DNA of 64,000 nucleotides, taken from positions 62,001-126,000 of the forward strand of contig PLYI01000054.1 of NCBI GenBank assembly GCA_003151735.1. Reading direction: 5' to 3'. Both the position numbers and the translations under genes were made by a program. Numbering within the stretch: position 1 is the stretch's first letter; each line of letters begins with the position of its first letter. The notes beneath the pieces are model-generated. The model was not told the origin of the DNA and searched no databases. It saw nothing but the letters and a program-made list of their open reading frames with translations. Below are positions 28,142-35,726 of the stretch, piece by piece. The stretch is from Candidatus Bathyarchaeota archaeon. Its GTDB lineage: Archaea; Thermoproteota; Bathyarchaeia; Bathyarchaeales; Bathycorpusculaceae.

Positions 28142-28444
28142 TTAAGCTCTTCCAACAGCTACAAGAAATACTGTGTAGAAGAGGACAAAAAATGATAGCC
28201 AACTAAAGAAGTACATTCCTATGGCTGTGCTGAGGATTTTTGATTGTTTCTCTATTTTGCTTTTGTAGAATCCTCTTAGGATATAGTAGGTTACGAAGTA
28301 GATGAGCAAAGCCACTGTTATGCTGTTTACGAGGGTGGTTATCTCAGAGCCGCTTTCGAATAAAGCTGCTAAAACCGCAGTTATTGCTCCTGCAACAATT
28401 CCCAATGCAACTCTTAACCAGTAAAGCTGAACTACAGGCGTCAT
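28142..28444 (-). CDS. Small conserved-type membrane protein (100 aa)
   Basis: Three hydrophobic segments are visible: YWLRVALGIVAGAITAVLAA, SITVALLIYFVTYYILRG and IGMYFFSWLSFFVLFYTVFL. A short basic loop (YKSKIEKQSK) lies between the second and third. I do not recognise a named family; the overall plan of short helices and basic loop recalls EMC6-like archaeal membrane proteins, but this is weak. It is convergent with the RadA operon. Confidence 0.6.
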   Translation of the reverse strand: MTPVVQLYWLRVALGIVAGAITAVLAALFESGSEITTLVNSITVALLIYFVTYYILRGFYKSKIEKQSKILSTAIGMYFFSWLSFFVLFYTVFLVAVGRA

Positions 28445-28602
28445 GTGAATCGAATCCTTCCTCAGTATATTTTGTTCTTACTTAAAAAAGATGCCTAAGT
28501 ATTAATCGTTTCTGCCGCCTAAAGGGTGTTCCCCTAAGAATTCAGGGTTTTTAGTGAAAACGGTTATTTTATAGTCAGCAACTATAGATTCCTACAACAA
28601 CG

Positions 28603-30669
28603 GTGCAAGCATTGCGTAAAAAAGACTTCTCAAGCTTTGATATGGTAGCAGTAATCAAAGAACTAAAACAGACATTAGCCGATTCAAGAGTGAACAACAT
28701 CTACCAACTCGACGAAAAAACCGTAATCTTCAAACTCCACAAAACGGATTTGCCGCCTATACGGCTCGTGATCGAGGCAGGCAGAAGACTACACGCAACC
28801 AGCTACGCAGAAGAAAACCCAGCTGAGCCACCGTCATTCTGCATGGCACTCAGAAAATACCTGCGTAACGCATGGGTGGCTGGCATTGACCAGTATGAGT
28901 TTGAAAGAATCGTAACCGTAAGCTTTCGAACCAAAACTGGCTTGCTAAAGCTTGTTGTAGAGCTTTTCGGCGAAGGCAACATAATATTGACAAACGAGCA
29001 AAACGTGATTATTCATGCCTTAGCCTTCAAAAAAATGCGTGACCGCGACATCCTCCACAACGTAGTTCTTGAGCTTCCGCCTTCAAGCAGCAAAAACCCA
29101 TTCAAAGTAACCCAGGGTGAACTGGAAGAAGCCCTCAAAAACGCAGGCGAAACTGAAGTTGTCCGAGCAATAGTGCGTTTCTTGGGGGTTGGCGGAGTTT
29201 ACGCGGAAGAAATTCTGCTGCGAGCCAATATAGATAAAGCCAAGCATTGCAGCGTCCTGATAAGCGATGAAGTTAAAGGGATTTTTGGGGTCTTGCAAAC
29301 TTTGTTGGCTGCGGTTTCAGGTGGCAACTTGGAGGCTTGCATTGTTTTGGGGGAGGATGGGGACTTTGTGGATGTTGTGCCCATTAAACTGAAGCGTTAT
29401 GAAGGCTGCAAAACGCAAGTTTACGATTCATTCAATCAGGCTCTTGACGAATTTTATCTGCGGGTTATCACGGCGGAGAGGGCGTTTGCAAGCGTTGAAG
29501 TTGACAAGTTAAAAAAAGAGGGAGAGCGTCTAAGACGTGTTGTTGCGGAACAGGAAAAATCCATCCATGAAGATGAAGCTAAAGCAGAACGCGACAAACT
29601 CATAGGAGACACCATATACGCTCACTTTAACGAACTGCAAACATTCCAAGAGCAACTCCTCAAAGCCAACAATCAAGGACACAACTGGGAAGCAATCATC
29701 CAGCAAGTTATGGCGGCAAAGAAACTGGGCAAAATCCCTTCGACTTACGTTGAATCTTTTGACGGCAAAAATCTCGCTTTAAACCTTTCCATGGATAATT
29801 TCCATTACAGTTTTAACCTGCGAGATTCACTCTTCGACAACGCTAACAGATATTATGAGCATGGAAAAAGGGCTAAAGAGAAATCTCAAGGCGCCCTTTC
29901 CGCCCTTCAGGATTCTAAGAGGAAACTAGCTAAAATCGATTGGGAATTGGCAGAAGCGGAAGAAATCAAGAGCCTTAAACCAGCAGAAATGATGGAGGCA
30001 CTCTCCAAACGTAAAGTGGCGTTTGAGAATAAGGAGTGGTACGAAAAATTCCGGTGGTTTACTTCCTCGGACGGTTTCTTAGTGGTTGCGGGCAAAGACA
30101 CAGTCAGCAACGAAGTGCTCGTAAAAAAGTACACTATTCAGGACGATGCGGTTTTTCACGCTGAAATCACCGGCGCCCCGTTTGTCGTCATCAAGTCTGA
30201 GGGCAGACCGATAAGTGAGCAGGCGCTGCGTGAAGCTGGCGTGTTTGCAGGTTCTTTTTCTCGGGCGTGGCGTGAAAACGCGGGTTCAGTGGATGTTTAC
30301 TGGGTTAAGCTTGATCAGTTAAGTAAGAGTGGTCCTTCAGGCGAATCAGTTCCGCATGGCGCTTTCTTCGTTGTTGGAAAACGCAACTGGTTACGCAACG
30401 TGCCTCTCCGAGTTGCGGTCGGCATAATTGTTGGTGAGGAAACCAGCTTTGTGGGTGGCCCAGTCGAGGCGGTTAAGGCGAAAACCAAGGCTTACGTGGT
30501 CATTGTTCCTGGAGATATGGCTGGCAAAGAATTGCTTAAACAAATTCTCAAATCTTTAATGCTGAAGCTGACAAAGGAGCTACGGGAAAAAGCAGGAAAA
30601 ACATCGATTGAGCAAATCCGCGAGTTTGTGCCCTATACTAAAGGAACGATAAATCTGAAAGCAACCTAA
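28603..30669 (+). CDS. rqcH: NFACT-family ribosome rescue factor (RqcH/Rqc2 homologue)
   Basis: NFACT proteins bind stalled large ribosomal subunits with a peptidyl-tRNA and can direct C-terminal tailing. The N-terminal NFACT-N domain (FDMVAVIKELKQTLADSRVN; PSFCMALRKYLRNAW) is followed by a long coiled coil (residues about 295-480) and the NFACT-R domain (WYEKFRWFTSSDGFLVVAGK; YWVKLDQLSKSGPSGESV). Where bacterial and yeast proteins have an Asp-Arg pair needed for tailing, this one reads FERIVTV, a Glu-Arg variant. GTG at 28603 fits a leaderless start behind a TTTATAG box. At 688 residues it is full length for archaea. Confidence 0.92.
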   Translation: MQALRKKDFSSFDMVAVIKELKQTLADSRVNNIYQLDEKTVIFKLHKTDLPPIRLVIEAGRRLHATSYAEENPAEPPSFCMALRKYLRNAWVAGIDQYEFERIVTVSFRTKTGLLKLVVELFGEGNIILTNEQNVIIHALAFKKMRDRDILHNVVLELPPSSSKNPFKVTQGELEEALKNAGETEVVRAIVRFLGVGGVYAEEILLRANIDKAKHCSVLISDEVKGIFGVLQTLLAAVSGGNLEACIVLGEDGDFVDVVPIKLKRYEGCKTQVYDSFNQALDEFYLRVITAERAFASVEVDKLKKEGERLRRVVAEQEKSIHEDEAKAERDKLIGDTIYAHFNELQTFQEQLLKANNQGHNWEAIIQQVMAAKKLGKIPSTYVESFDGKNLALNLSMDNFHYSFNLRDSLFDNANRYYEHGKRAKEKSQGALSALQDSKRKLAKIDWELAEAEEIKSLKPAEMMEALSKRKVAFENKEWYEKFRWFTSSDGFLVVAGKDTVSNEVLVKKYTIQDDAVFHAEITGAPFVVIKSEGRPISEQALREAGVFAGSFSRAWRENAGSVDVYWVKLDQLSKSGPSGESVPHGAFFVVGKRNWLRNVPLRVAVGIIVGEETSFVGGPVEAVKAKTKAYVVIVPGDMAGKELLKQILKSLMLKLTKELREKAGKTSIEQIREFVPYTKGTINLKAT

Positions 30670-30805
30670 AACAAGTTGCTTGACTCTAAGCTTACTATTG
30701 TCGGTTAGACGTATGTCAATGTTTTATGATTTGTTATGAACAATTCACAACTGCAGTTATATTTAGCTGAGCATTCAACTGACTAAAAGGTAATATGGTG
30801 AAAAT

Positions 30806-30898
30806 GTGTTTGCAATAATCGATTTAGTTTCAATAGCTGTAATAGTTGCGTCATTTGCCTTTGTAATGTACAAAATCAGATCAGAAATCAAAGAGTAA
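30806..30898 (+). CDS. Putative 30-aa single-helix membrane peptide
   Basis: A GTG-start ORF with GGTGA 4-5 bp upstream. The product FAIIDLVSIAVIVASFAFVM is one membrane helix followed by YKIRSEIKE, a charged tail. Size and plan fit archaeal small membrane proteins. There is no homology evidence, and the spacer is AT-rich, so it remains tentative. It lies between NFACT and the 61-aa ORF. Confidence 0.4.
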   Translation: MFAIIDLVSIAVIVASFAFVMYKIRSEIKE

Positions 30899-30938
30899 TG
30901 CAAGAAACCAAGCCCTAAATTAGCCAGGATTGAGAAAT

Positions 30939-31124
30939 ATGGAATTCAAAAACATAAGCGAAGCATTAAAATTCATAACTCATGAAGCAAAAGCCTATCC
31001 AAGTGAAATAGAATACTACGCATCAGAAGAATACAAAAAAATCTATCCTGAACTTTGCCGCCTAAATCGCATACTACAAGATGCCTACACAGTTCACCAT
31101 GAAGATAGCAACGTTCCGCTTTAA
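30939..31124 (+). CDS. Hypothetical 61-aa soluble protein
   Basis: A small charged, helical product (EFKNISEALKFITHEAKAYP; YYASEEYKKIYPELCRLNRI). There is no signal peptide, membrane segment or metal motif. ATG at 30939 is preferred over one three codons upstream. It is convergent with the monooxygenase-domain gene, which ends 12 bp downstream. Function unknown. Confidence 0.55.
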   Translation: MEFKNISEALKFITHEAKAYPSEIEYYASEEYKKIYPELCRLNRILQDAYTVHHEDSNVPL

Positions 31125-31136
31125 GCTGAGACTGGT

Positions 31137-31436
31137 TTATTGTGGACGCTGAAAAAGTTCAGTTGAATACACTCTGTAATTTTCTATTCTTGGCTCTTTT
31201 TCAAGTGAGTCATGGACTTTTTTGATGGCTGCGGCATAGACTTCTCTCTCAGACTTCTTTAAGGCATCTTCATCTTGCCACAGCGTCAGGATAGTTACTG
31301 CATTGGGGTCTTCAAAGGAAAACATCGACATGTAGCCGCGAAAGCCCTCCGCCTCCTGAGCTAGGGTGTTTAGTATGCGGTCAAGTTCTGAAAAACCTTC
31401 TTCCCGTTTCCCCTTTTTGAAGTACCAAAAAGACAT
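31137..31436 (-). CDS. Antibiotic biosynthesis monooxygenase-like (ABM) domain protein
   Basis: A single dimeric alpha/beta-barrel of about 99 residues: SFWYFKKGKREEGFSELDRI, EAEGFRGYMSMFSFEDPNAV, then TILTLWQDEDALKKSE. This is the ABM/stress-responsive barrel plan, a fold used for cofactor-free oxygenases, heme degraders and stress proteins. No specific catalytic residues can be named, so the reaction is unknown. ATG at 31436 is preferred over an upstream TTG. Confidence 0.7.
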   Translation of the reverse strand: MSFWYFKKGKREEGFSELDRILNTLAQEAEGFRGYMSMFSFEDPNAVTILTLWQDEDALKKSEREVYAAAIKKVHDSLEKEPRIENYRVYSTELFQRPQ

Positions 31437-31579
31437 TCTGGCTAAAACCAACAAATTTCACCTAAAAACAATTGTTATTACTTTCATTTATAGTTTTAAC
31501 GTTGACATTTCTGGGTGTTAAACTGTTAGGCGATTGCTAGGCTGCAGTACATTAGTTTTTTATTTTTAATTCACTAATA

Positions 31580-32203
31580 ATGAAAATGGGTTGTTTGTTG
31601 GATAAGGTTGACTTAAAAAAAGAGTTAAAAAATCTTTACAATCCGTCGTCAAAAGAAGTCACGGTCGTTGATGTTCCAGCTATGAATTTTCTGTTGGTTA
31701 ACGGCGAAGGTGCACCCGCATCACCCAAATACATCGAAGCTATTGAGGCATTATTTAGCGTCTCCTATACACTAAAATTTATAGTTAAGAAAGCAAAAGG
31801 CATCGATTACGCTGTCATGCCGCTTGAATGCCTATGGTGGGTAGACGACATAACCAAGTTCAGCGCGGACAAAAAAGATGAGTGGATGTGGACCGCTATG
31901 ATTATGCAGCCAAAATACGTTACTGCTGACGACATTAACTTGGCAGTTGAACAGGTAAAAAAGAAAAAGAACTTGTTTACGTTGCTCAAGGTTCGGTTTG
32001 AAAGTTTCAAAGAGGGATCTGCCGCACAAATAATGTATGTGGGACCGTTTTCCGCTGAGGGACCAACCATAGCGAAGATAAATGCACAAATCCAAAATAG
32101 CGGACACGCATTAAGCGGTAAACACCACGAAATCTACCTAAACAACCCAGCCAAAACGGCCCCGGAAAAATTGAAAACCATCATAAGACAGCCCATGAAA
32201 TGA
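31580..32203 (+). CDS. GyrI-like small-molecule-binding domain protein
   Basis: Matches the GyrI-like/COG4832 pattern: an N-terminal DLKKELKNLYNPSSKEVTVV, then VPAMNFLLVNGEGAPAS, YTLKFIVKKA, PLECLWWVDD and the C-terminal AQIMYVGPFSAEGPTIAKI with GHALSGKHHEIYLNNP. These stand-alone proteins bind hydrophobic or cationic small molecules and some hydrolyse toxic compounds; the ligand is unknown here. It has no DNA-binding domain, so is not a regulator by itself. It is convergent with the UDG gene; a repeat copy fills the spacer. Confidence 0.8.
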   Translation: MKMGCLLDKVDLKKELKNLYNPSSKEVTVVDVPAMNFLLVNGEGAPASPKYIEAIEALFSVSYTLKFIVKKAKGIDYAVMPLECLWWVDDITKFSADKKDEWMWTAMIMQPKYVTADDINLAVEQVKKKKNLFTLLKVRFESFKEGSAAQIMYVGPFSAEGPTIAKINAQIQNSGHALSGKHHEIYLNNPAKTAPEKLKTIIRQPMK

Positions 32204-32214
32204 CCTGCACCGTC

Positions 32215-32315
32215 TAATGGCTTGAAAAATCGTCGATACCGACCTCCCCATCTTAGGATTTTAACCTACCCCTATAGGTTTCCGCAATCATATTCTATTA
32301 GGATCCAAATATGCA
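32215..32315 (+). repeat. Dispersed intergenic repeat, copy C
   Basis: TAATGGCTTGAAAAATCG, then ACCGACCTCCCCATCTTAGG, AACCTACCCCTATAGGTT and TATTAGGATCCAAATATGC. Two inverted-repeat cores are visible: AACCTA/TAGGTT and TCTATTAGGA. It fills the convergent spacer between the GyrI-like gene and the UDG gene. Copies B and C share the terminal 19 bases exactly. Confidence 0.7.
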
Positions 32316-32336
32316 GTTCTTTATGCGTATTCAACT

Positions 32337-32843
32337 TTAGTTTTGTTGAATTCGTTTTGCCAGTTCAGCGATTTGCTGCCGAAATCTTTCGCCCATTTTT
32401 GTGAAGCGCATCGCAGCTGAAGGATGAATAACTTGGATGTATTCTATTCCTTCTATTCGCGGCGTTTCTTTTGCGGATGCGCCTAAGAGCACGATTATTT
32501 CTGGTTTGATGGTTTTGATCTGCGTGATTAGGTAAGGTAAGCATGCCTTAACTTCATCGTCAAAGGGTTTTCGGTTTTTTGGTGAAACATGCTTGACAAT
32601 GTTGGTTATGAAGATGTCTTCACGTTTTATGCCATTTTCGGCAAGTGTTTTGCTTAAGAATTTTCCTGCTCTACCAATAAACGGCCTGCCAACTTCATTT
32701 TCATCAGCGCCCGGGTTCTGTCCCACAAACATTACCTTGGCGTTTAGCGGTCCTTCGCCTGGTACAGCGTGTTTTGTGCCCTGCCAGAGCCTGCATTTTT
32801 TGCAGCCGTAGATTTGCATGTTAAATTCTTCCATAGATAACAA
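32337..32843 (-). CDS. Family-4 uracil-DNA glycosylase with a Cys-to-His cluster ligand change
   Basis: Removes uracil from DNA after cytosine deamination. Motif 1 is GQNPGADENEVGRPFIGRAG; motif 2 is HPSAAMRF. Family-4 enzymes use four Cys for a [4Fe-4S] cluster. Here C14, C17 and C100 (KACLPYL) are present, but the position usually read as VVKCRPP is IVKHVSP, giving His instead of Cys. The protein has only three cysteines in total, so a 3Cys-1His cluster or loss of the cluster is implied. The length of 168 residues is slightly short for the family. Confidence 0.88.
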   Translation of the reverse strand: MLSMEEFNMQIYGCKKCRLWQGTKHAVPGEGPLNAKVMFVGQNPGADENEVGRPFIGRAGKFLSKTLAENGIKREDIFITNIVKHVSPKNRKPFDDEVKACLPYLITQIKTIKPEIIVLLGASAKETPRIEGIEYIQVIHPSAAMRFTKMGERFRQQIAELAKRIQQN

Positions 32844-32957
32844 TCAAGCCCTATTGTAGCTTATGAGCAGTCACGCAACCTTAAAAAATATCCCTTGATT
32901 AATATTTAATGTTCTTGTCCGTTAAAAACGGCATATGCGGTGTTTTGAGGAAAAATA

Positions 32958-33260
32958 ATGGCGAACAACGAGACGGTTTCTGAATCTTTGGTTGGAGCAA
33001 CTGTTCGAGTCTTAATGAGGGTTGCTTTTGTCTTTGAACCTTTGGCGCCCACGGCAATTACGGCGCTGATGAATCAGCAGTTGCATCGTTTTAAGGAAAC
33101 TGGCGCAATCGGGGAATACAAAGCCCACACAAAACGCCTCGGCAAGTACCATTACCGCATCGAGATTGATTTGGATTTGACAGGTATGCAAGCTGTGCAT
33201 CTTCTAAGTAACTTGTTTCCTACACAGGTAAGCAGGTTTAGGAGGTGGTTCCATGGCTGA
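32958..33260 (+). CDS. Hypothetical 100-aa protein
   Basis: Starts MANNETVSESLVGATVRVLM, continues FVFEPLAPTAITALMNQQLH, KRLGKYHYRIEIDLDLTG and MQAVHLLSNLFPTQVSRF. Mixed alpha/beta, soluble, unknown family. GAGGAAAAATAATG gives a good ribosome-binding site. It is translationally coupled to the next small gene, overlapping it by 8 bp. Confidence 0.65.
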   Translation: MANNETVSESLVGATVRVLMRVAFVFEPLAPTAITALMNQQLHRFKETGAIGEYKAHTKRLGKYHYRIEIDLDLTGMQAVHLLSNLFPTQVSRFRRWFHG

Positions 33261-33405
33261 AATGGGTGAAAAGAAAGGCAAATTGAAAGTTACCGTTGAA
33301 CTTGAAGTCAATGAGGAATTGATGGGTGTGGTTAAAGACGCAATGTCTAAGGCTTCCACCAAGATTCCTGAAATGATGAGGCGAGGCGGAGAAAACAAAC
33401 AATAA
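33253..33405 (+). CDS. Small 50-aa protein overlapping the preceding gene
   Basis: ATG at 33253 lies inside the end of the upstream gene, with a strong GGAGGTG about 5 bp before it. The product has a beta-strand-like KGKLKVTVELEVNEELMGVV followed by a helix (DAMSKASTKIPEMMRR). The clear RBS and overlap argue that it is real. The two genes probably form a small complex. Function unknown. Confidence 0.65.
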   Translation: MAEMGEKKGKLKVTVELEVNEELMGVVKDAMSKASTKIPEMMRRGGENKQ

Positions 33406-33449
33406 AACTCTTCTTTTTCCAAATATTTTTCTTATTTTTTTAAAAACAT

Positions 33450-33689
33450 CTATGCTTTGCTTGCTTCATCCAGTACCTGTATTATCAAATGGTCGCGGAT
33501 GCGTTCGGCTTCCTCTTCGGCAGCTTTAGGATCCTTTATTTTTTGAGTATGCTTCTCAACGTGGGCTTCGATCACTTCGCTTATGGCATTAACGTTAGGA
33601 GCTAACAAGATTTCAGCCCCACAATAACATCTAATCATAAACAAACCTTTCTTGCCGCTGATTTTTTTCCTGGAAATTTGCTTTGGCAC
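33450..33689 (-). CDS. Small zinc-site-like protein
   Basis: A basic start (PKQISRKKISGKKG) leads into IRCYCGAEILLAPN and then VIEAHVEKHTQKIKD, so a Cys-x-Cys and His-x4-His set could bind one metal. The rest is a charged helix (AAEEEAERIRDHLIIQVLDE). An internal ATG (MIRCYCG) would give a 62-aa product. It has no named family. Spacer 33690-33973 upstream holds no gene that I can support. Confidence 0.6.
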   Translation of the reverse strand: MPKQISRKKISGKKGLFMIRCYCGAEILLAPNVNAISEVIEAHVEKHTQKIKDPKAAEEEAERIRDHLIIQVLDEASKA

Positions 33690-33973
33690 TTCTTTGACCT
33701 TCGCTTTTCTGTTTCACGTATCACTGCTTTAATTCTATAAAAGTTTATTTCCAAATTATAATATATCGTTGGGAAAATCCTTGCCTGCAGAAAATATTTG
33801 AAAAACGACTATGAGACTCCACTTTTTAGCATGCTTAACTTCAAGAACCCTCTGTTTTCCTTTTCACAGAAAGACTTTATACTACAAAACAAACATTTTG
33901 AATTAAGGATAAAAATGAAACTTTTGGTAATACAAGAAGCAGCAGGTTCCCATGGAGCCAGCGGGTTTTAATC

Positions 33974-34528
33974 ATGGGATGTCACGGCGGTTTTAACCTC
34001 GATGAAGCGACAAGGCGGTCATGGTATAACCCCGAAGCCATACTGAAAGATTTGCGCTCAGGCATGGTTTTCGTTGATGTAGGCTGCGCCGACGGCTTCT
34101 TTAGCATTTTAGCGGCTAAAAAGGTAGGTGAAAACGGGAAAGTGTACGCCATCGACATCGATACTTCAGCAATTGAAAAGCTCAAACAAAAGACCAAAGC
34201 AGAAGGCTTGAAAAACATCACTGCCAAAGTGGGGAAGGCTGAGGATACGGTTTTCTGTGAGAGGTGTGCTGATTTTGTTTTTTATAGCATGGACCTGCAT
34301 GATTTTAGCGACCCAGCCAGAGTGCTGCAGAACGCTAAACAAATGATAAAACCAAATGGACAACTAATCGATTTGGATTGGAAAAAAATTGAAATACCCT
34401 TTGGTCCTCCTGTCTCCATAAAGTTCAGCGGGGAACAAGCAGCAGGCTTGATGCGCTCTGCAGGTTTCACTACAGCGGAAGTTAGGGATGCCGGACCTTA
34501 CCATTATCTTATAGCTGCAAGACCCTGA
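33974..34528 (+). CDS. Class I SAM-dependent methyltransferase
   Basis: The Rossmann methyltransferase motifs are clear: motif I VFVDVGCADGFFSILAA, motif II acidic end VYAIDIDTSAIE, a central D in AKVGKAEDT, post-motif FVFYSMDLHDFSDP and IKPNGQLIDLDWKK. The closest general type is UbiE/Methyltransf_11. Substrate unknown. The CxxC-like CERCADF is unusual but may be structural. It is convergent with the alpha/beta hydrolase, with a 5-bp gap. Confidence 0.85.
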   Translation: MGCHGGFNLDEATRRSWYNPEAILKDLRSGMVFVDVGCADGFFSILAAKKVGENGKVYAIDIDTSAIEKLKQKTKAEGLKNITAKVGKAEDTVFCERCADFVFYSMDLHDFSDPARVLQNAKQMIKPNGQLIDLDWKKIEIPFGPPVSIKFSGEQAAGLMRSAGFTTAEVRDAGPYHYLIAARP

Positions 34529-34533
34529 TTAGT

Positions 34534-35133
34534 CTACTCTGCGTTTGCGTAGAGCTCAAGCAAATCCCGCTTAAACCTATCAGGCTCGTCTTTATAGGCA
34601 GAATGGTTTGCACCGTCGTAGACGACGAGTTTAGCGTTTGGCAGTTTGTCAGCTAAGGTACGCATGTCTTCGCTTGCAACTATGTTGTCTTGTGAACCCC
34701 AAACTATAGTTGTTGAAAACTTAAATTGGCTATAAAGTTGCACTAAGTCGGGTTCAAGGGCTCGTGAAGGCGCAACCAAAAGTAAACCCTTCACTGGAAA
34801 CCGAGCAGCATACCGCAACGCCATGTTTCCACCAATGCTGGCGCCGACAAGTACCGGTACCTCTGAACCAAAAAAAGTTTTGGTAGATTCATTTGCGAAC
34901 GCTATATTTTTTTGTGGATCACGAGTTTTAGGTTGGCACTGGCTCTTTAAGCCGTAAGGCATGTTTAAAGCTAGAAAAGGCACACGTTTTTTCATCAGCA
35001 GATCTGTTACACCTATCCGCTGCCAAATGTCAGCGCCATACGATAAGCCATGTAGAAAAACAATGGGTACACCTGACGCGGTATAGTACAGGGCTGGGCA
35101 CTTGTACCCCGCAACATTCAATGTTTTCTCCAT
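34534..35133 (-). CDS. Alpha/beta hydrolase
   Basis: A 199-residue alpha/beta hydrolase fold: oxyanion FLHGLSYGADIWQ, nucleophile elbow VLVGASIGGNMALRYA (Ser), acid TIVWGSQDNIVA (Asp) and catalytic His GANHSAYKDEPDRF. There is no signal peptide, so it is cytosolic. It looks like a small esterase or thioesterase; substrate unknown. It is convergent with the methyltransferase gene. Confidence 0.85.
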   Translation of the reverse strand: MEKTLNVAGYKCPALYYTASGVPIVFLHGLSYGADIWQRIGVTDLLMKKRVPFLALNMPYGLKSQCQPKTRDPQKNIAFANESTKTFFGSEVPVLVGASIGGNMALRYAARFPVKGLLLVAPSRALEPDLVQLYSQFKFSTTIVWGSQDNIVASEDMRTLADKLPNAKLVVYDGANHSAYKDEPDRFKRDLLELYANAE

Positions 35134-35227
35134 CCACTCACCATTCTAGCTATGCACGTAGTCTCTCTTATATCATTTAATTTGATTTGCGAAAGGAATA
35201 ATAGCCCTAAAAAACCTCTAGTTCTCG

Positions 35228-35713
35228 GTGAATTTTTTGACAGTTAAAGTCGGCGACAAAGCGCCTGATTTCACATTGCCCTCCCAAATGGGCGATAACG
35301 TGACGCTCTCAGAGTTTTTGGGCAAAAAAAATGTGGTTTTATACTTTTATCCCAAAGACGAATCGATAGGTTGCACGAAAGAAGCCTGCACTTTCAGGGA
35401 CAACTACGAAGAACTAACAAAGTTGGGTGCTGAAGTGCTTGGCGTAAGTGGGCAGAGCGTGGAATCTCACAAATCGTTCGCAAGCCATTATGGGTTGCCG
35501 TTTATTCTTCTCAGCAACCAAGGCAACAAAGTCAGGGAACTCTACGGTGTGCCCTCAACCATGGGCATAATTCCTGGGCGAGTCACCTACATCATCGACA
35601 AAAAAGGCATCGTCCGTCACATTTTCAATTCCCAAACCCAAGCGCCGCGACATGTGGAAGAAGCAAAGAAAACCCTTATGGAAATAGAGAAAGAAGAAAA
35701 AGTTAACGCTTAA
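35228..35713 (+). CDS. Peroxiredoxin (BCP/PrxQ type)
   Basis: Reduces hydrogen and alkyl peroxides. [20 protein letters not shown] begins the thioredoxin fold, [20 protein letters not shown] carries the peroxidatic Cys and a second Cys five residues on, and [19 protein letters not shown] follows. The usual TPGC reads SIGC here. GTG at 35228 or TTG at 35237 may be the start. The CysRS-like gene starts 13 bp after its stop, so they are likely cotranscribed. Confidence 0.92.
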   Translation: MNFLTVKVGDKAPDFTLPSQMGDNVTLSEFLGKKNVVLYFYPKDESIGCTKEACTFRDNYEELTKLGAEVLGVSGQSVESHKSFASHYGLPFILLSNQGNKVRELYGVPSTMGIIPGRVTYIIDKKGIVRHIFNSQTQAPRHVEEAKKTLMEIEKEEKVNA

Positions 35714-35726
35714 CGGGGAAGTAACA

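Noticed and set aside
33915-33971. Short ORF (KLLVIQEAAGSHGASGF, 18 aa) just before the methyltransferase gene
   Set aside because: Short, no clear ribosome-binding site and no sign of attenuation pairing; could be chance.
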